Assembly: GCA_037355855.1 (NCBI GenBank)
Contig: CM074761.1
Location: 2,747,346-2,811,345 of the forward strand
Reading direction: 5' to 3'
Length of the DNA stretch: 64,000 bases
Origin: Pseudo-nitzschia pungens
Lineage: Eukaryota > Bacillariophyta > Bacillariophyceae > Bacillariales > Bacillariaceae
Each line of letters opens with the position of its first letter. The first letter of the stretch is position 1. Of this stretch, positions 35,683 to 47,927 are shown in pieces. Below the pieces are notes generated by a model that saw only the letters and a program-made list of their open reading frames with translations, did not search any database and was not told the origin of the DNA. A program made the translations under genes and the position numbers.

Positions 35683-38170
35683 TTATGTGTTGTTTTCATA
35701 GCAGCTCTCATCTTCCTGTCGAGTCGTCCAGTGCTCGTACGGGAGTGCTTGCCGCTCCTGTTGATTTTTTAAATTTATTCATTTGCTTCTAAATCAAGGT
35801 CGTTTTCACGTTCAGTCGATGCTGGTAGATACATGATATGGAATTAGAGACTCCGATGAGCGTTCTTTGATCTTTCCTAACCAAATGATGGAGCGATTCA
35901 AACGTGTCTAATCCGTCACTCTAATAGGTTAGAAGTAGACGGTCACTTTCAGAGGAAAAAATAACACCTCAACGAAGTAAAATGTTGAAAGTCGAGTAAC
36001 TTATAATTATAACGAAAGACCACTGACGCCACCTGCTGCTAACTGAGAAGAAACTCAGGGTAGTGTCACACCAAAAAGACGAGCAACTTGGCATCTATAT
36101 TCCTCAACTGACTTGCAAACTCATCACCGAAGCTGCCATCTTTGCTCCTCACCAATGTGCTGCTGGTGCATTAAGGAACGTCAATGGAATACCACACGTT
36201 CTTGACGGAAATCACTATCCCGGATGCTGTTTCCAGGCTAGATCTTGCTCACCGAATGGAAACTTTGTGATGAGGAGCACTTTGGTGAAAGATGTCCATG
36301 CAAGGATTTCTTGTTGACAAAGTACCAGGTGCATTGCAAATGGCTGGCAATGATGCTACCTAGTAGTGCAATAGTAGACAACCCTTTCCCCATTCCAGCT
36401 GTCAGCTCTTCGTTGTTTTTACATGAATTGAAAGAATGTTCCGTCCAAAACAGCAAAGGTTACTGAATATAATACTAGTAGTGATACTCTCACAGACAAA
36501 GATTTTGCTTCTGCTTCGTAGTACTACTAGTAAGTACCAATATCCCACCACCAGCAGGCAATCAGAGGACCAATATGAATGCAGATTTGCATCAATATTA
36601 TTTGGAAGTAGTAGAGGTCAACACTATCTAGTAGATCATCAGGAGACGCTATGACGGGAAGGATCCAAAAGAGTGCGATTGAGCTTCGCTCCGATACAGA
36701 GATCTGTTCTGTATCCTCACTCGTTCGTATCTGCGACAGGTGCTAGGGCGTTTAGATGTACTTGCAGTAATTCATCATACGCAATAGTAGTAGTACTACG
36801 AGTAACCAAGCCGTATAGGAGCATCCTTTGGTATTCGCTTTAGGCCGGTGTAGCCATCATGAGCCATACCGTATTCAGCATAACAATGCTCCGTTCAATG
36901 CCAGGGTGCGTATCGAGCAATAGTAAAGAATCATACCTTCGGGTCTAGAAGTAGCTCGTAGCTTACATAGCGATGAGCGATGAGATTTGATCTTCATAAA
37001 CCTAAGGTTTACGGTCCCGTATGACCAGGGTCGCAATGTTGTCCCATTCTGAGTCACTAACTTGGGTTCCATGCCGCACACGCGACGAGCATTTTGATTG
37101 ATTGATTTGATTTTGATTGAAAAGCTTTTTGAACACACGATCAACCACCAATAACGCAAGTACGTACAGAAGAACTGGATAAAAAAAACATTCGAAGTAA
37201 TAAATAAGACTTAGTGCGTATGATAAAGTCTTTTTCAAATTCTTAAATGAGATGTCGAGATTCCCTAGAAAAGAAAGGACCATTAATTATCCTCATACCC
37301 TCTACGACCCAAGATTAATGGGGTTTTCTGTGAGCACTGTGACAGACTTAATCGAAGATGTTGTGAACCATTGCAGTCGACGATTAAAAATAGAACTAGA
37401 ACTGTGATTAGCTTATTTTTAGCATTCAGTTTACATGTTTTAGATGTCGGTGAATGTGTGAAACTACCTTCACTCAACGGACAACACTAAATCTTTGTTT
37501 CTCAGAATATCGCCGAGATTCGGTACACAGATCCATATGTTTTTAACTTTGTTTCATACCTCAGATCCTCTGACATTAAGGTTACTGCACTGTCCATTGT
37601 CTAGAGTTCGCATGCAATCTTACCCGTATGTTGCGGATTACACGTGCGTAGATGTGAGAGCGAAAATTTTAAAAACAAAACTGTTTGATGCAGGTATGTT
37701 TTTCCAAGGAAAATGCCTTTGCTTCGTTCAAGTGGGCTTATTACACAACACGTCCATAATATTGTCAAAGATCGTGTCGAAAACATTGCAACAAGTATGC
37801 TCTATTTCCTCATGCGGTAATTGGACCCCGAAACAAACACGACGAATTATTATTCAACAAAAGGAAAACAATGCCTCTGCATTATTGCTTTGAGCATTCT
37901 CAATTCTGCATTCAGAAACGTAAAAAAAGTTTTCAGGCCTACCGGTAGTTGATGATTGTTTTGCCAAGTACACGTAAGCCTTACGAAGTATTTCTTTTTT
38001 TTTTCTTCCAACTTCCGTGAGTGCAAGTAACCTTACCTAAGCCTTACCTTGATACCAAAATCGACAAGGAAACAAGAAGAGATCCCAGTAGTGGAAGCAA
38101 AATCAACAAGTCTTTTTGAGATATTTCATTGGAATTTAACGTGAGAAGAACTGTACGTATCGAAACAGCA
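35683..38170. other. Intergenic region
   Basis: No gene can be supported. Small frames at 36063-36317 (plus) and 36238-36456 (minus) contain no domain that I recognise. One GTAACCTTAC decamer lies at 38027-38036, about 135 bp before the next gene. Confidence 0.5.
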
Positions 38171-39697
38171 ATGAACGAAGTTATGTCAGACAATGAAGGT
38201 GTACACGTAATCAGTGCGAGTGAGAAGACTGGTCCGTACGAGGAGGACCACAAGTCTATTTCAGTGGATTCGTTGAAGAAAAATCAGGGAATTAACGACG
38301 CCGAATCTAACGTTCAACACCATTCGAGCAGTGTAAGCATCACCGACAGTGATTACTTTGAAGAAAACGGCAGAGAGTTTATCAACAGCAACGACAGAAA
38401 CAGTAGCTACCTTGGTAACAGCAACAATTTGTTGAGTTACCAAGGTAGTGGAAGCGCTGCTCGACGATCGTCGAGGCGAACAAGTCAACTGTCCGACATT
38501 ACATTTGAATCAGACGACCTGGACGCATTCACGGCGGACAGCAATGATGATTCGTTCAGCTGGAAGGATTCCTACTCTGCATTGATTTCTGCAGCAAGCA
38601 GGATGGGAGGTGGCCGATTTGCTTCCTGTGAAACCCCCGGGGATGGCAATAGTGGTACACTCATCGAAGAAGGGCAAGAGGGTGAAACTCGAATCAGCGG
38701 CTCTTCGACTAGGTCGTCTGTTGGTAACACTGATGCACCGGTCATTCCGCGTCGACGTGTTTCAGTTACTTATACAGGAGTGAGATCGACAGAGAACACA
38801 ACTCCCGAGAGTAGCGATGACCGACATTTTTCGATGAGAGGCAATTCGGCTGCGCCCACTCTTCCTCAACGATCGTCCTCTCACACGAGCAAGGTGGATT
38901 CGAGTGAAAACAAGTGTGGTGGTGTTGCCACCAACGGCGATTCGCCTTCCAGGGCAATCCTGTCATCAAATCCGAACGGAGAAGAGATCGATACAACGAC
39001 GAGAGGCAATACCTCTCCTACCACTGCAAGCTCACCTCCAAGAATGAACGAGGAAAATCAGGAACTTCATGATCACAGGAGAAGTAGTCTCAGGCAGTCG
39101 AGAGCACATTCCATCGCAACGTCACGGTCGGAAGCCCCTCCCGTCCTTCCCGAACGTCGTGCGTCGCATTGTGTCCCTTCGACCTTTGCTTCGGGAAACG
39201 GGTTTGCGAAAACACTTCCGGCATTACTGGTCTCCCGCAGATTGAAAGGCGACGAAACCGACGAGTCGGATGTCAACAGAAGCGATGAATTGGAGTGCAC
39301 TCCATCGGCTGCAACAAAGAGTCACTCCACAAGCAACCAACCGCCATCGATTCCGTTGCGAAATTATTCCGATTCTCCTTACCCGTCCTCGGATTTGTTG
39401 CGCCCACTCAAGCCATCGACTCAGGCACCGGCACAACCGATACGGAAAGAATCGTCTCACCGCCCCGTGACCCACACCTTTTCCAATACTTCCATCCAAC
39501 CACCGATGATACCCTTGCGACAAAGCTCCGAGTTTATCCATTTGGAATCGGATCCGTCCTTCGCTTACTCGCCTCCCTCTTTGGTTGTTGCGGACGTTTC
39601 CAACCAACCACCGACCATTCCGATACGGAAAGATTCGGGTTCCTCGAAGAGTGGCGCAAAAAATGGCAATCTTCTGTCGCACACGTCGATATCCTAG
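38171..39697 (+). CDS. Ser-rich protein with repeated Ile/Leu-Pro-x-Arg motifs
   Basis: This 508-residue, mostly disordered hydrophilic protein has no recognised domain. Its main feature is a repeated short motif, hydrophobic-Pro-x-Arg followed by Ser two or three residues later: VIPRRRVS, TLPQRSSS, VLPERRAS, SIPLRNYS, MIPLRQSS and TIPIRKDS. RRRVS and RRAS match the basophilic consensus of cyclic-nucleotide-dependent kinases. SSRRTS and RRSS clusters also occur. The last three motifs share a preceding QPP. The start is the ATG at 38171. A nucleotide cyclase-PDE gene follows 1.6 kb downstream on the same strand, so a kinase-substrate or scaffold role is an inference worth noting. It could also be a 5' exon of that gene, though no splice pair is evident. 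Confidence 0.6.
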   Translation: MNEVMSDNEGVHVISASEKTGPYEEDHKSISVDSLKKNQGINDAESNVQHHSSSVSITDSDYFEENGREFINSNDRNSSYLGNSNNLLSYQGSGSAARRSSRRTSQLSDITFESDDLDAFTADSNDDSFSWKDSYSALISAASRMGGGRFASCETPGDGNSGTLIEEGQEGETRISGSSTRSSVGNTDAPVIPRRRVSVTYTGVRSTENTTPESSDDRHFSMRGNSAAPTLPQRSSSHTSKVDSSENKCGGVATNGDSPSRAILSSNPNGEEIDTTTRGNTSPTTASSPPRMNEENQELHDHRRSSLRQSRAHSIATSRSEAPPVLPERRASHCVPSTFASGNGFAKTLPALLVSRRLKGDETDESDVNRSDELECTPSAATKSHSTSNQPPSIPLRNYSDSPYPSSDLLRPLKPSTQAPAQPIRKESSHRPVTHTFSNTSIQPPMIPLRQSSEFIHLESDPSFAYSPPSLVVADVSNQPPTIPIRKDSGSSKSGAKNGNLLSHTSIS

Positions 39698-41289
39698 ACA
39701 ACTATTCTGGTGTGCACTAAATCGGACGTCGGGGACGAATTCGGACCAATGCAGGGATGGTGCCTACGGAATGGAAAACAACGATCGATTCAGGGGGTTA
39801 GAACCTGTGTGGGTCGAAGCGGTGCCGAGGGTTTTGAGTCCGACACAGACTACGTTGATTTTCAACTCTTAAGAGGATGGGCGTGGGGCAAGAGATCATT
39901 ACTGACAATGACTTTTCCAACATAATACAGATACGTATGTTATTGTGTTTCTTTTTGGATTTTGATATTCTAAATAATAACATCCGACCGCAGATGAGTC
40001 CGATGCATTCAGTGGTATAATACTGTAGAAGAAAAGCTCTGCGCAGCTGTTAGATCCACTTTTGGTACGCTCTGCTGTGTTTCGGGTGATTTGAAAAACC
40101 TTCCGATGTACAAAAAAAGAGTCGACTGCCACCCCGTGATGGGATCCGAGGCAGATCACTCTTTCGATCGTTCAGGTGCCCGTTGTCCATAATATTAGGT
40201 CTTAGACACAGTAGGATGGTAATTAACCTTACTCGTACTTAGTCCTAGTCATTGACCAAAGGTGTTCCACCGATTCTACATTATTATTTTTTGATCCTAT
40301 TTTTCCGAAACAGAAAAAACGAAGAACAGGTCTTGATTTGAAACTAGTGGTGGATCGATAACAGTTCAACGGGACCGCAGAGTGGCAATGGTAATCGTAA
40401 CCTTACCGTGCATGTATCCAGAATCCAATCGATTTTGAAATCAAAAAAATGCCTTTAATCTCGATAACCGTTCTCAATGATTTCAATCCGAATAAGGTAT
40501 ATTGACCAACTGTTTCTTCTTGAGATGCCAATCAAACATACCGGAATGGCAGTAACAAATAAACCTGTCTCAGAGCCTTAAATAAAATCTGCAAAAGAAG
40601 TACACGTACACGGTATGATAAAGTTCGCAATATTATATTGTTATTCAAATATTGCGATTCGCATTTCCCATACCTGTAAGATCTTACGTCTCTCGTACCG
40701 GTACGTTCACGTGATGGATGCAAACAAAAAGAGGGGCTGTCCTTCACAATGATACCGTAACCTTACCGTAACTTACTCTTCAGGCAATCCGAAGGGCCTT
40801 AGGATTGTGGTTCCCCGAAGCAATTTCTACAACAACTGTAATTGCATGTCGCTACGAATAATGCCATTTCCGTAGTTTCAGTCTGTCATTATCATTTGGG
40901 CCTCTCTAGTAGGAAACGCCATCTATCCGGGACCATCGTCTTCTACACGTAACCTTACAGAGTAAGGTTACAGAGTGTTCTCGGAAAGGAAAAGAAAAAG
41001 AAAAAATATCTCTAGAACTTTCACGACTCGATTATTGCTTGCCGCAATTTCAAATTGGTCACAAAGCAGAAAAGAAAGGTTCATTTTTGTAATTGCATTG
41101 TTCTCCGACAACTACCAATCAACACGTCAACTAACTTCAATACTATCGATCTTGTCTGGGCGAGAGGGAGCCGTAACCTTAATCCCGAGCTTACCACCAA
41201 AGGGAGAAGGCTACAAACGGGAGTTCGTGCTATCGCGCAATAGGATTATTCGCGTCGGTCTGCATTCGTTGGGGACGGATAATAATACA
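39698..41289. other. Intergenic region with decamer inverted repeats
   Basis: This 1.6 kb holds four exact copies of GTAACCTTAC or its complement (40397, 40757, 40949, 40962). I see no supported coding sequence before the ATG at 41290. Confidence 0.55.
40949..40971. repeat. Perfect inverted repeat GTAACCTTAC-3 nt-GTAAGGTTAC
   Basis: Arms of 10 bp at 40949-40958 and 40962-40971 are exact reverse complements with a 3 nt spacer. It lies about 320 bp upstream of the cyclase-PDE start. Confidence 0.9.
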
Positions 41290-44200
41290 ATGTCCGCCTT
41301 GGCTGGTATTGAGGGTCTGCAATCGTGACTCAAGCTTGAACGGCTCCATAGTTCTTGACGAAGAGGAAGACAATGATTCTAGCTTGAGCGGATCCGAAAG
41401 CAGAGACCTCAGCGAACGCGACCAAGAATCGACATCGGGCATCTATTCCGATCCGAGACAGGCTGGATGCTGGACAGAAACTTGGGTACCGACAGGTTCA
41501 TTTCCGCATCTCGCTGCATCTTTTTCACGATTTTGTTCGTATCGGCTGTCGTTTCCGCCGGGGTGGCATTTGCGTTGTTCACGGCAGAGGAGAAAGACAC
41601 TTTCCGTCGATCGGTACGTGCATTTTTGCCTGCTGGTCGCAAGAACTGCATACAGGAGTACGAGTACGAGTACATGCAAGGGTGGATTGACTAGTCGTTC
41701 TGTGCGCATTTTGGTTTTCTTCGTGCTTTTTGCGCCGACGATTGGTGCATTGACTCATGAAATGCTTTGGGAGTGCGTTCCTGACAAGAAACTGCTATTT
41801 TTCTGTTGGATCCGATTTTGTTTGACCCGATCACAATATTGCATGAATCATCCTGATATGCGTTTGACGTGCAGTTCAACGCCGAGGCCCAAGAAGTTGT
41901 TTTGTACTCGAATCATAACGTCGACAATGCATTTGCAGCTCTCCAAAGCCTTTCATCGTTCACAACAACTCTCGTGAAACGAACTTCAACGTTGTCGAAT
42001 TTTTCAATCACGCCTGGATTCATCGATATGCCAGACATTAGGTATCAAATGGGTCTGGCTAGGGATACAACCGATGCGCTTGCCATCGCCTACACACCAA
42101 AGGTCTTGAACAAAGGTTATGACGACTGGGTAAAGTATTCCGAACAACACAAGGATTGGATATCTATGAATCAACCGGATGGCGCGGTCGACATTTTGCC
42201 AGAAATCACGCCATATGTTTGGCAATGGGCAGACGACCCCGAATTCATTGGGTCTGGCGGCACGAGCAGCACGGAAATCGACGAGTCCGATTCCGGCTCC
42301 CGAAACGCGCGTGCTCTTCGACCGAGAAGTTTCTACAGTAACGAGCGATCGTCCGATTGCTCGGGCAAACATTTTCAACGTCGATCACTGCGTGCACGTG
42401 AACGTCGCGGAGCAAACCGTGAGGCGAGAAGTTTTCGTTCACTACATGACGGAGAAGCCATCGCGGACAAAAGCGAGGTGGACGGAAACGAAATGCACGA
42501 CGATGTGGATGCACCCCAGATAAAGGTTCCGTCACCACGAAGTGAATCATATTATGCTCCCGTTTGGCATTTGGTCCCTATTCCAACAATAAACGAAACT
42601 CATCGTGAAGTACCCATTGTCAACTATAATCTGATGGACCGAAGTGTCTTCAGAAAGGCGGCAATTTTTTGAAGCATAGCAGGACGCCCGTGTTCTTAGA
42701 CGTGTGCGACCAAGCAGCATGGTTTGGCATCGAAGATCACAAAGACATCATTCAAACCGTTGTAACAGTTCCCGTCTTTGGAGATTTTGAAGACGATGCT
42801 CCCATTGTTGGTTTCTTCGCTATCATCATCCCGTGGATCAATTTCTTCAAGAACAACGTGAACCGAGACAGTAAGGAGATAGTCGTTGTCATGAACAACA
42901 CTTGCGACGAAATCTTTACGGTTAGCATTAGCGGCTCTGACATCAAAATTCTCGGAGAAGAAGACTTGCACAATCCACAATACGATGATATGGCTCAAGA
43001 AGCCGAGTTCGCCCGAGCATACAACCGAAAAGAGCTTGAGGGCCACGAGGGTGATATATGTCTGTATACTATGACAATATATCCAACGGCGTCGTATGAA
43101 GCGTCATATAAGACAAATCGTCCCTGGATCACGAGCATTTTGGTCGTGTTGGTTTTCTTGTTCACTTCATTCGCATTTGTATTTTTTGACTGTTTAGTCA
43201 CAAAACGGCAAACGAAACTTCTCAATACGGCATTGCGTCAAAATGCCATAGTGAATTCGCTCTTCCCGAAAAGTGTACACGAAAAGCTTATGGAAGAAGC
43301 CAAACAGAAATTGGAAGCCGATGCCGAGAAGAAATCGAGATCAAAACCACACAAGCGCAATCTTGTCTCGTTCTTGAACGAGGATGAGGGTGAACAGGAA
43401 AGAGTTGTTCCTCTGAGCAGCAAACCCATCGCAGATTTCTTTCCGAATACAACCATAATGTTTGCCGACATTGCCGGATTCACGGCGTGGTCGTCGACTC
43501 GGGAACCAGAAGCCGTCTTCACGTTGTTGGAAACCCTATATCGTGCCTTTGATAAAATCGCGAAACGTCGTCGGGTGTTCAAGGTGGAGGTTGTTGGAGA
43601 TTGTTACGTTGCGGTTTGTGGTCTGCCAAATCCACGCAAAGATCATTTTACTGTGATGTGTCGGTTTGCACAGGATTGCCTAAGCGCTATGCAGATTTAC
43701 TCAAAAGAACTGGAGGTGTCATTAGGTCCCGATACCGGTGAACTCGGTCTTCGCGTCGGATTGCACAGTGGACCCGTTGTGGCTGGTGTATTGCGGGGAG
43801 AAAAGTCTCGGTTCCAGCTCTTTGGCGACACCATGAACACTGCTTCTCGCATGGAAAGTACAGGGATTCCGAACCGGATCCAGCTTTCGCAGACCACGGC
43901 TGATCTCTTGATTGAACACGGAAGAGAGCATTGGATTCTGAAGAGACCAGAAAAGGTCAAGGCAAAAGGAAAAGGGGAAATGACAACGTACTTCCTTTCA
44001 TCGGCCAAAAGCAAAAGTACCGGTGGCCATATTCGGGCAAAGGTGACTCTCCGAGACGACGAATTGATTCTGGTTAATCAAGACAAAGGCGATGTATCAA
44101 CGAGAGGTTTGAAGCTAGCCCAAAAGAGAAATCGAACTGCGGACTGGGTTATTGAAATGCTTGGAAAGCTTCTTAAAGAAATAGTAGCACGACGCAAGCT

Positions 44201-45407
44201 GATTGAAACGAAACCCGATGGTCAATCATCCATTGAGAAACTGGAAAACCAAACGATCGGAGATGTTCCAAAAAGCACATCGGATCAGACAGTTATCGAT
44301 GAAGTCGTGGATTGTCTGAATCTTCCTACTTCTAGTGCAACAAAAGCCGAACTTGAAGAGAACTCTACTCAACTGGATCAAGAAGTATTTGATGAGTTGC
44401 GGGATTACGTCTACAGCATTGCCTCCATGTATAGGAAGAACGCATTCCACAACTTCGAGCATGCATCTCACGTTTCCATGTCCTGTATCAAGCTCTTGAA
44501 TCGAATCGCATCTTGTGAAGACCAGTACGAAGGTGATAATCATTCTTATGGAATTTGCGCTGATCCATTGACTCCTTTTGCAATCGTTTTTTCTGCACTA
44601 ATCCACGATGTTGACCATACGGGTGCCCCAAACGTGCAACTCGTCAAAGAAGGTGCTCCCGTGGCAGCTATGTACAAAAAGAAATCAGTCGCAGAGCAAA
44701 ACTCAATTGACGTTGGTTGGGGTTTGCTAATGGAACCTGCCTATGCCAATCTGCGTCGCCACATTTACACCACTGTTGAGGAATTCAAATGCTTCCGCCA
44801 AATAGTTGTGAATTGCGTGATGGCGACAGATATTGTTGACAAGGATTTGATTAAGGCACGGAATCACAGATGGGATTTGGCATTCAGCGATCAAAACAGC
44901 AATGGTGATTGTAATGAAATCGCGGATGTTCCAAGTCCGCATTACGAATCTATTCGTCAAATGAATAAACGGAGGGCCACTATTGTCATCGACCATTTGA
45001 TGCAACTCAGCGATGTCGCTCATACGATGCAGCATTGGCATATCTATCGCCGATGGAACGAACGCTTTTTTGAAGAAAGTTATGTTGCGTACGCCAGTTG
45101 CCGCGCAGAGAAGAATCCAGCCGACTATTGGTACCAAGGAGAACTTGGATTTTATGATTTCTACATCATTCCTCTTGCGAATAAAATAAAACAATGCCAA
45201 GTGTTTGGCGTTTCCAGTGATGAATATTTGTCCTACGCTCTACAGAATCGACAGGAATGGGAACAGCGAGGGATGGAGATCGTGGAAGACATGGCAAGGA
45301 AGTACGAAGCTATTCACAACTCAGGGATTAGCCGCCAGCTGTTTGAATTGGAAACGAAGTCCAATATATATGGCAAAGGTGAAGAAACGAAAGGGGAAAA
45401 CAATTGA
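41290..45407 (+). CDS. Receptor-type nucleotide cyclase fused to cyclic-nucleotide phosphodiesterase
   Basis: This membrane protein makes and degrades a cyclic nucleotide. After an acidic Ser-rich N-terminus there is a first TM segment (FFTILFVSAVVSAGVAFAL), an exposed sensor-like region, and a second TM (ILVVLVFLFTSFAFVFF). A class III cyclase domain (MFADIAGFTAW, VEVVGDCYVAVCG, LFGDTMNTASRMESTG) and a PDE domain (FHNFEHASHV, ALIHDVDHTGAPN, QLSDVAHTMQHW) follow. An intron at 41614-41874 (GTACGT...TGCAG, 261 nt, phase 0) joins TFRRS to FNAEAQE. Three breaks remain: a TGA at 41326-41328 passed by skipping one base, a shift near 41470, and T6 at 42665-42670, where one more T would restore frame. 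The start at 41290 is the first in-frame ATG. Glu in the VEVVGD motif favours GTP. Confidence 0.85.
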
Positions 45408-46308
45408 TAATGTCTATGACTATTCACCGTGAATGCTTGATGATCTGCACATACTCCACAACAAAACATGATTATTTGTCGATCACATGTTCGTCGTGCA
45501 CTATTCGAGAAGTTACAGCATGTTGAAATTACATTGTGTCATGTAAAGAGTTAAAAAATGAACGGATAGTATTTTTTTGCTGTAGAAATCTGAATGCAGT
45601 AAATTACGTTTAACTTACTTCGTAAACATTATTTTTTCAATCTGTGATTCTTCCTACACGTTCAACATGGTACCACGTACACTGTACCTATTTGTTCGAA
45701 GTGGAAAGTTTGATCGATCGATGAATGAATGATGATGTACTACTAGTAGTAGTGATGTTCATTAGCAGAAGAACATCTCAGCATCAGGATTATGATAATA
45801 TTATTGTGATCATAGGCGCGTGTCACCATCATAGTACTACGAGAATGGATGAGCGACTTTCTTAGTGTGATGCGACGCGAGGATGGTATGATTGCACTCG
45901 GAATGTTTCTTGACCCTTCTACACAGATCTTACCCTTTGTACACGTTGTCGTCGTTGTCTTCAACGTCGTCGTCGTACTATCCTGTAATCGCTATCCGCA
46001 GCCGGAGCAGAGAGCTAACGGACGGATTCCAGATTCTAAAATTCTGTTCATCTTTTAGGATGCGAGTTTTGACGACGACATTGTCGGTGCCAATGTGTTG
46101 GAACACGTCGGCTGAAAAAAGTGAATGAACAAGAGACAAAAATCGCTTGAATGACACAATCCAATGCATTTCAATGGAATGGAAAAGACGAGACGAGAAT
46201 GGCGGATTGAGCAGTCCTTGGAGTTGCTGGCTCCAAGGCAGGCACTATCTCCGAGCAATCCCCAAGGGCCCATACCAAGGGCCGTGATTTTGATCCATCT
46301 TCCGAGGC
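45408..46308. other. Convergent intergenic region, left part
   Basis: This lies between the cyclase-PDE end and the minisatellite. It contains ACTAGTAGTAG words near 45740 and no supported gene. Confidence 0.55.
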
Positions 46309-47240
46309 ATCGAAGTGCGGATCGGTTTTGCGATAGAGATGCGGATCGGATTGCAATAGAGGTGCGGATCGGTTTGCCATAGAGGTGCAGATTGCGATAG
46401 AGGTGCGGATCGGTTGACGCGATAGAGGTGCGGATCGGTTTGCAATAGAGGTGCGGATTGCAATAGAGGTGCGGATCGGTTGACGCGATAGAGGTGCGGA
46501 TTGCAATAGAGGTGCGGATCGGTTGACGCGATAGAGGTGCGGATTGCGATAGAGGTGCGGATCGGTTGACGCGATAGAGGTGCGGATCGGTTTGCGATAG
46601 AGGTGCGGATCCAAGGGCAATAGAGGTGCGGATTGGTTTGCGATAGAGGTGCAGATTGCAATAGAGGTGCGGATCGGTTGACGCGATAGAGGTGCGGATC
46701 GGTTTGCGATAGAGGTGCGGATTGCAATAGAGGTGTGGATCGGTTGACACGATACAGGTGCGGATTGGTTTGCGATAGAGGTGCGGATCGGTTGACGCAA
46801 TAGAGGTGCGGATCGGTTTGCGATAGAGGTGTGGATCCAAGGGCAATAGAGGTGCGGATTGGTTTGTGATAGAGGTGCAGATTGCAATAGAGGTGCGGAT
46901 CGGTTGACGCGATAGAGGTGCGGATCGGTTTGCGATAGAGGTGCGGATCCGAGTGCAATAGAGGTGCGGATCGGTTTGCGATAGAGGTGCGGATCGGTTG
47001 ACGCGACAGAGGTGCGGATCCGTTGACGCGATAGAGGTGCGGATCGGTTTGCAATAGAGGTGCGGATTGCGATAGAGGTACGGATCGGTTTGCAATAAAA
47101 GTGCGGATCAGTTTGCGATAGAGGTGCGGATCGGTTTGCCATAGAGGTGCGGATCTGATTGTGGTAGAGGTACGGATTGGTTGACGCGATAGAGGTGCGG
47201 ATCGGTGTGGTGTAGATCGGTTTGCGATAGAGGTGCGGAT
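46309..47240. repeat. Modular minisatellite, core ATAGAGGTGCGGAT
   Basis: About forty copies of the 14 bp core ATAGAGGTGCGGAT are joined by a small set of spacers: TGCA or TGCG (4 bp), CGGTTTGCG (9 bp), CCAAGGGCA (9 bp) and CGGTTGACGCG (11 bp). Unit lengths are therefore 18, 23 and 25 bp. The run 11-9-CCAAGGGCA-TGGTTTGCG-TGCA recurs at about 46560-46660 and 46790-46880, a higher-order repeat. Long minus-strand frames through it are repeat artefacts. Confidence 0.9.
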
Positions 47241-47927
47241 TTTGCGGCCAGAGCCAAAAGTTTTTCTTCCGCTTTTCTTTTCTTCTTTTCGGTCTCCCCA
47301 GATCCCATGCCAGAACGCGTTGTTTCGCTTTGTCGAAAGATGTTCGTAGGAACCTGACGCTCTGAGGCTAGACTTGTCCAGAATAATAGAACTACTTCGT
47401 ACTTCATTACTTCTATGAGGACAATGACAATGATAAGTATTGCGAGTTGAGGTTTCCTCTCCGTGAAGAACATTGAGGAGGAATCTCATGGGGACAAGAT
47501 AATGGATTCTCAACGGGTTCCGACAATTCTTCTTTTTTTGAAAAGTTGAATCGATGATTGAGCTAAATAGTTTAATGGCGGCGTGAGACGAAAATGCCAC
47601 CAAGCACACGAAACACGCAACTCACTGTTATGAATCCATAGCAATTTGTTTCTGTGGCAGCTTGTCCACGGATAGAATCGAATCACCTTTCTGCGCCCGT
47701 TGTGTTAAAGGCCACGTTCTTGACCTTGGTGACCTCCTCGTGCTCCCGCAGGGCCGCATGGTCGAGGCCCTCGTGCTCGTCGAGTTCTTGCGCCGCGATC
47801 GTTTGCACCACGTGTTCCCCCACTATCTTTAATGCGTTCAATTCTCTGACGTATCAGTCCGCAGTCAACGTATGCCGATGACGAAAAGTTGGATTCCATC
47901 CATCTCGAAACAATATCAATTATCTGT
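47241..47927. other. Intergenic region, right part
   Basis: This lies between the minisatellite and the 3' end of the C2-domain gene. No gene is supported. Confidence 0.5.

Noticed and set aside
36060..36460. Possible transposase remnant in short frames on both strands
   Set aside because: No catalytic triad or terminal inverted repeats could be found.
39698..41289. Joining the Ser-rich ORF and the cyclase into one gene by a 1.6 kb intron
   Set aside because: All introns that I can define here are 67-261 nt, and no convincing splice pair links the two.
46309..47240. Possible CRISPR array
   Set aside because: Spacers are few, short and reused, core length is 14 bp, and this is a eukaryotic nuclear window.
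46055..47609. Three overlapping minus-strand frames of 320-450 codons
   Set aside because: They are translations of the minisatellite, with repeated RTSIAN/SAPLSRQP units and no domain.
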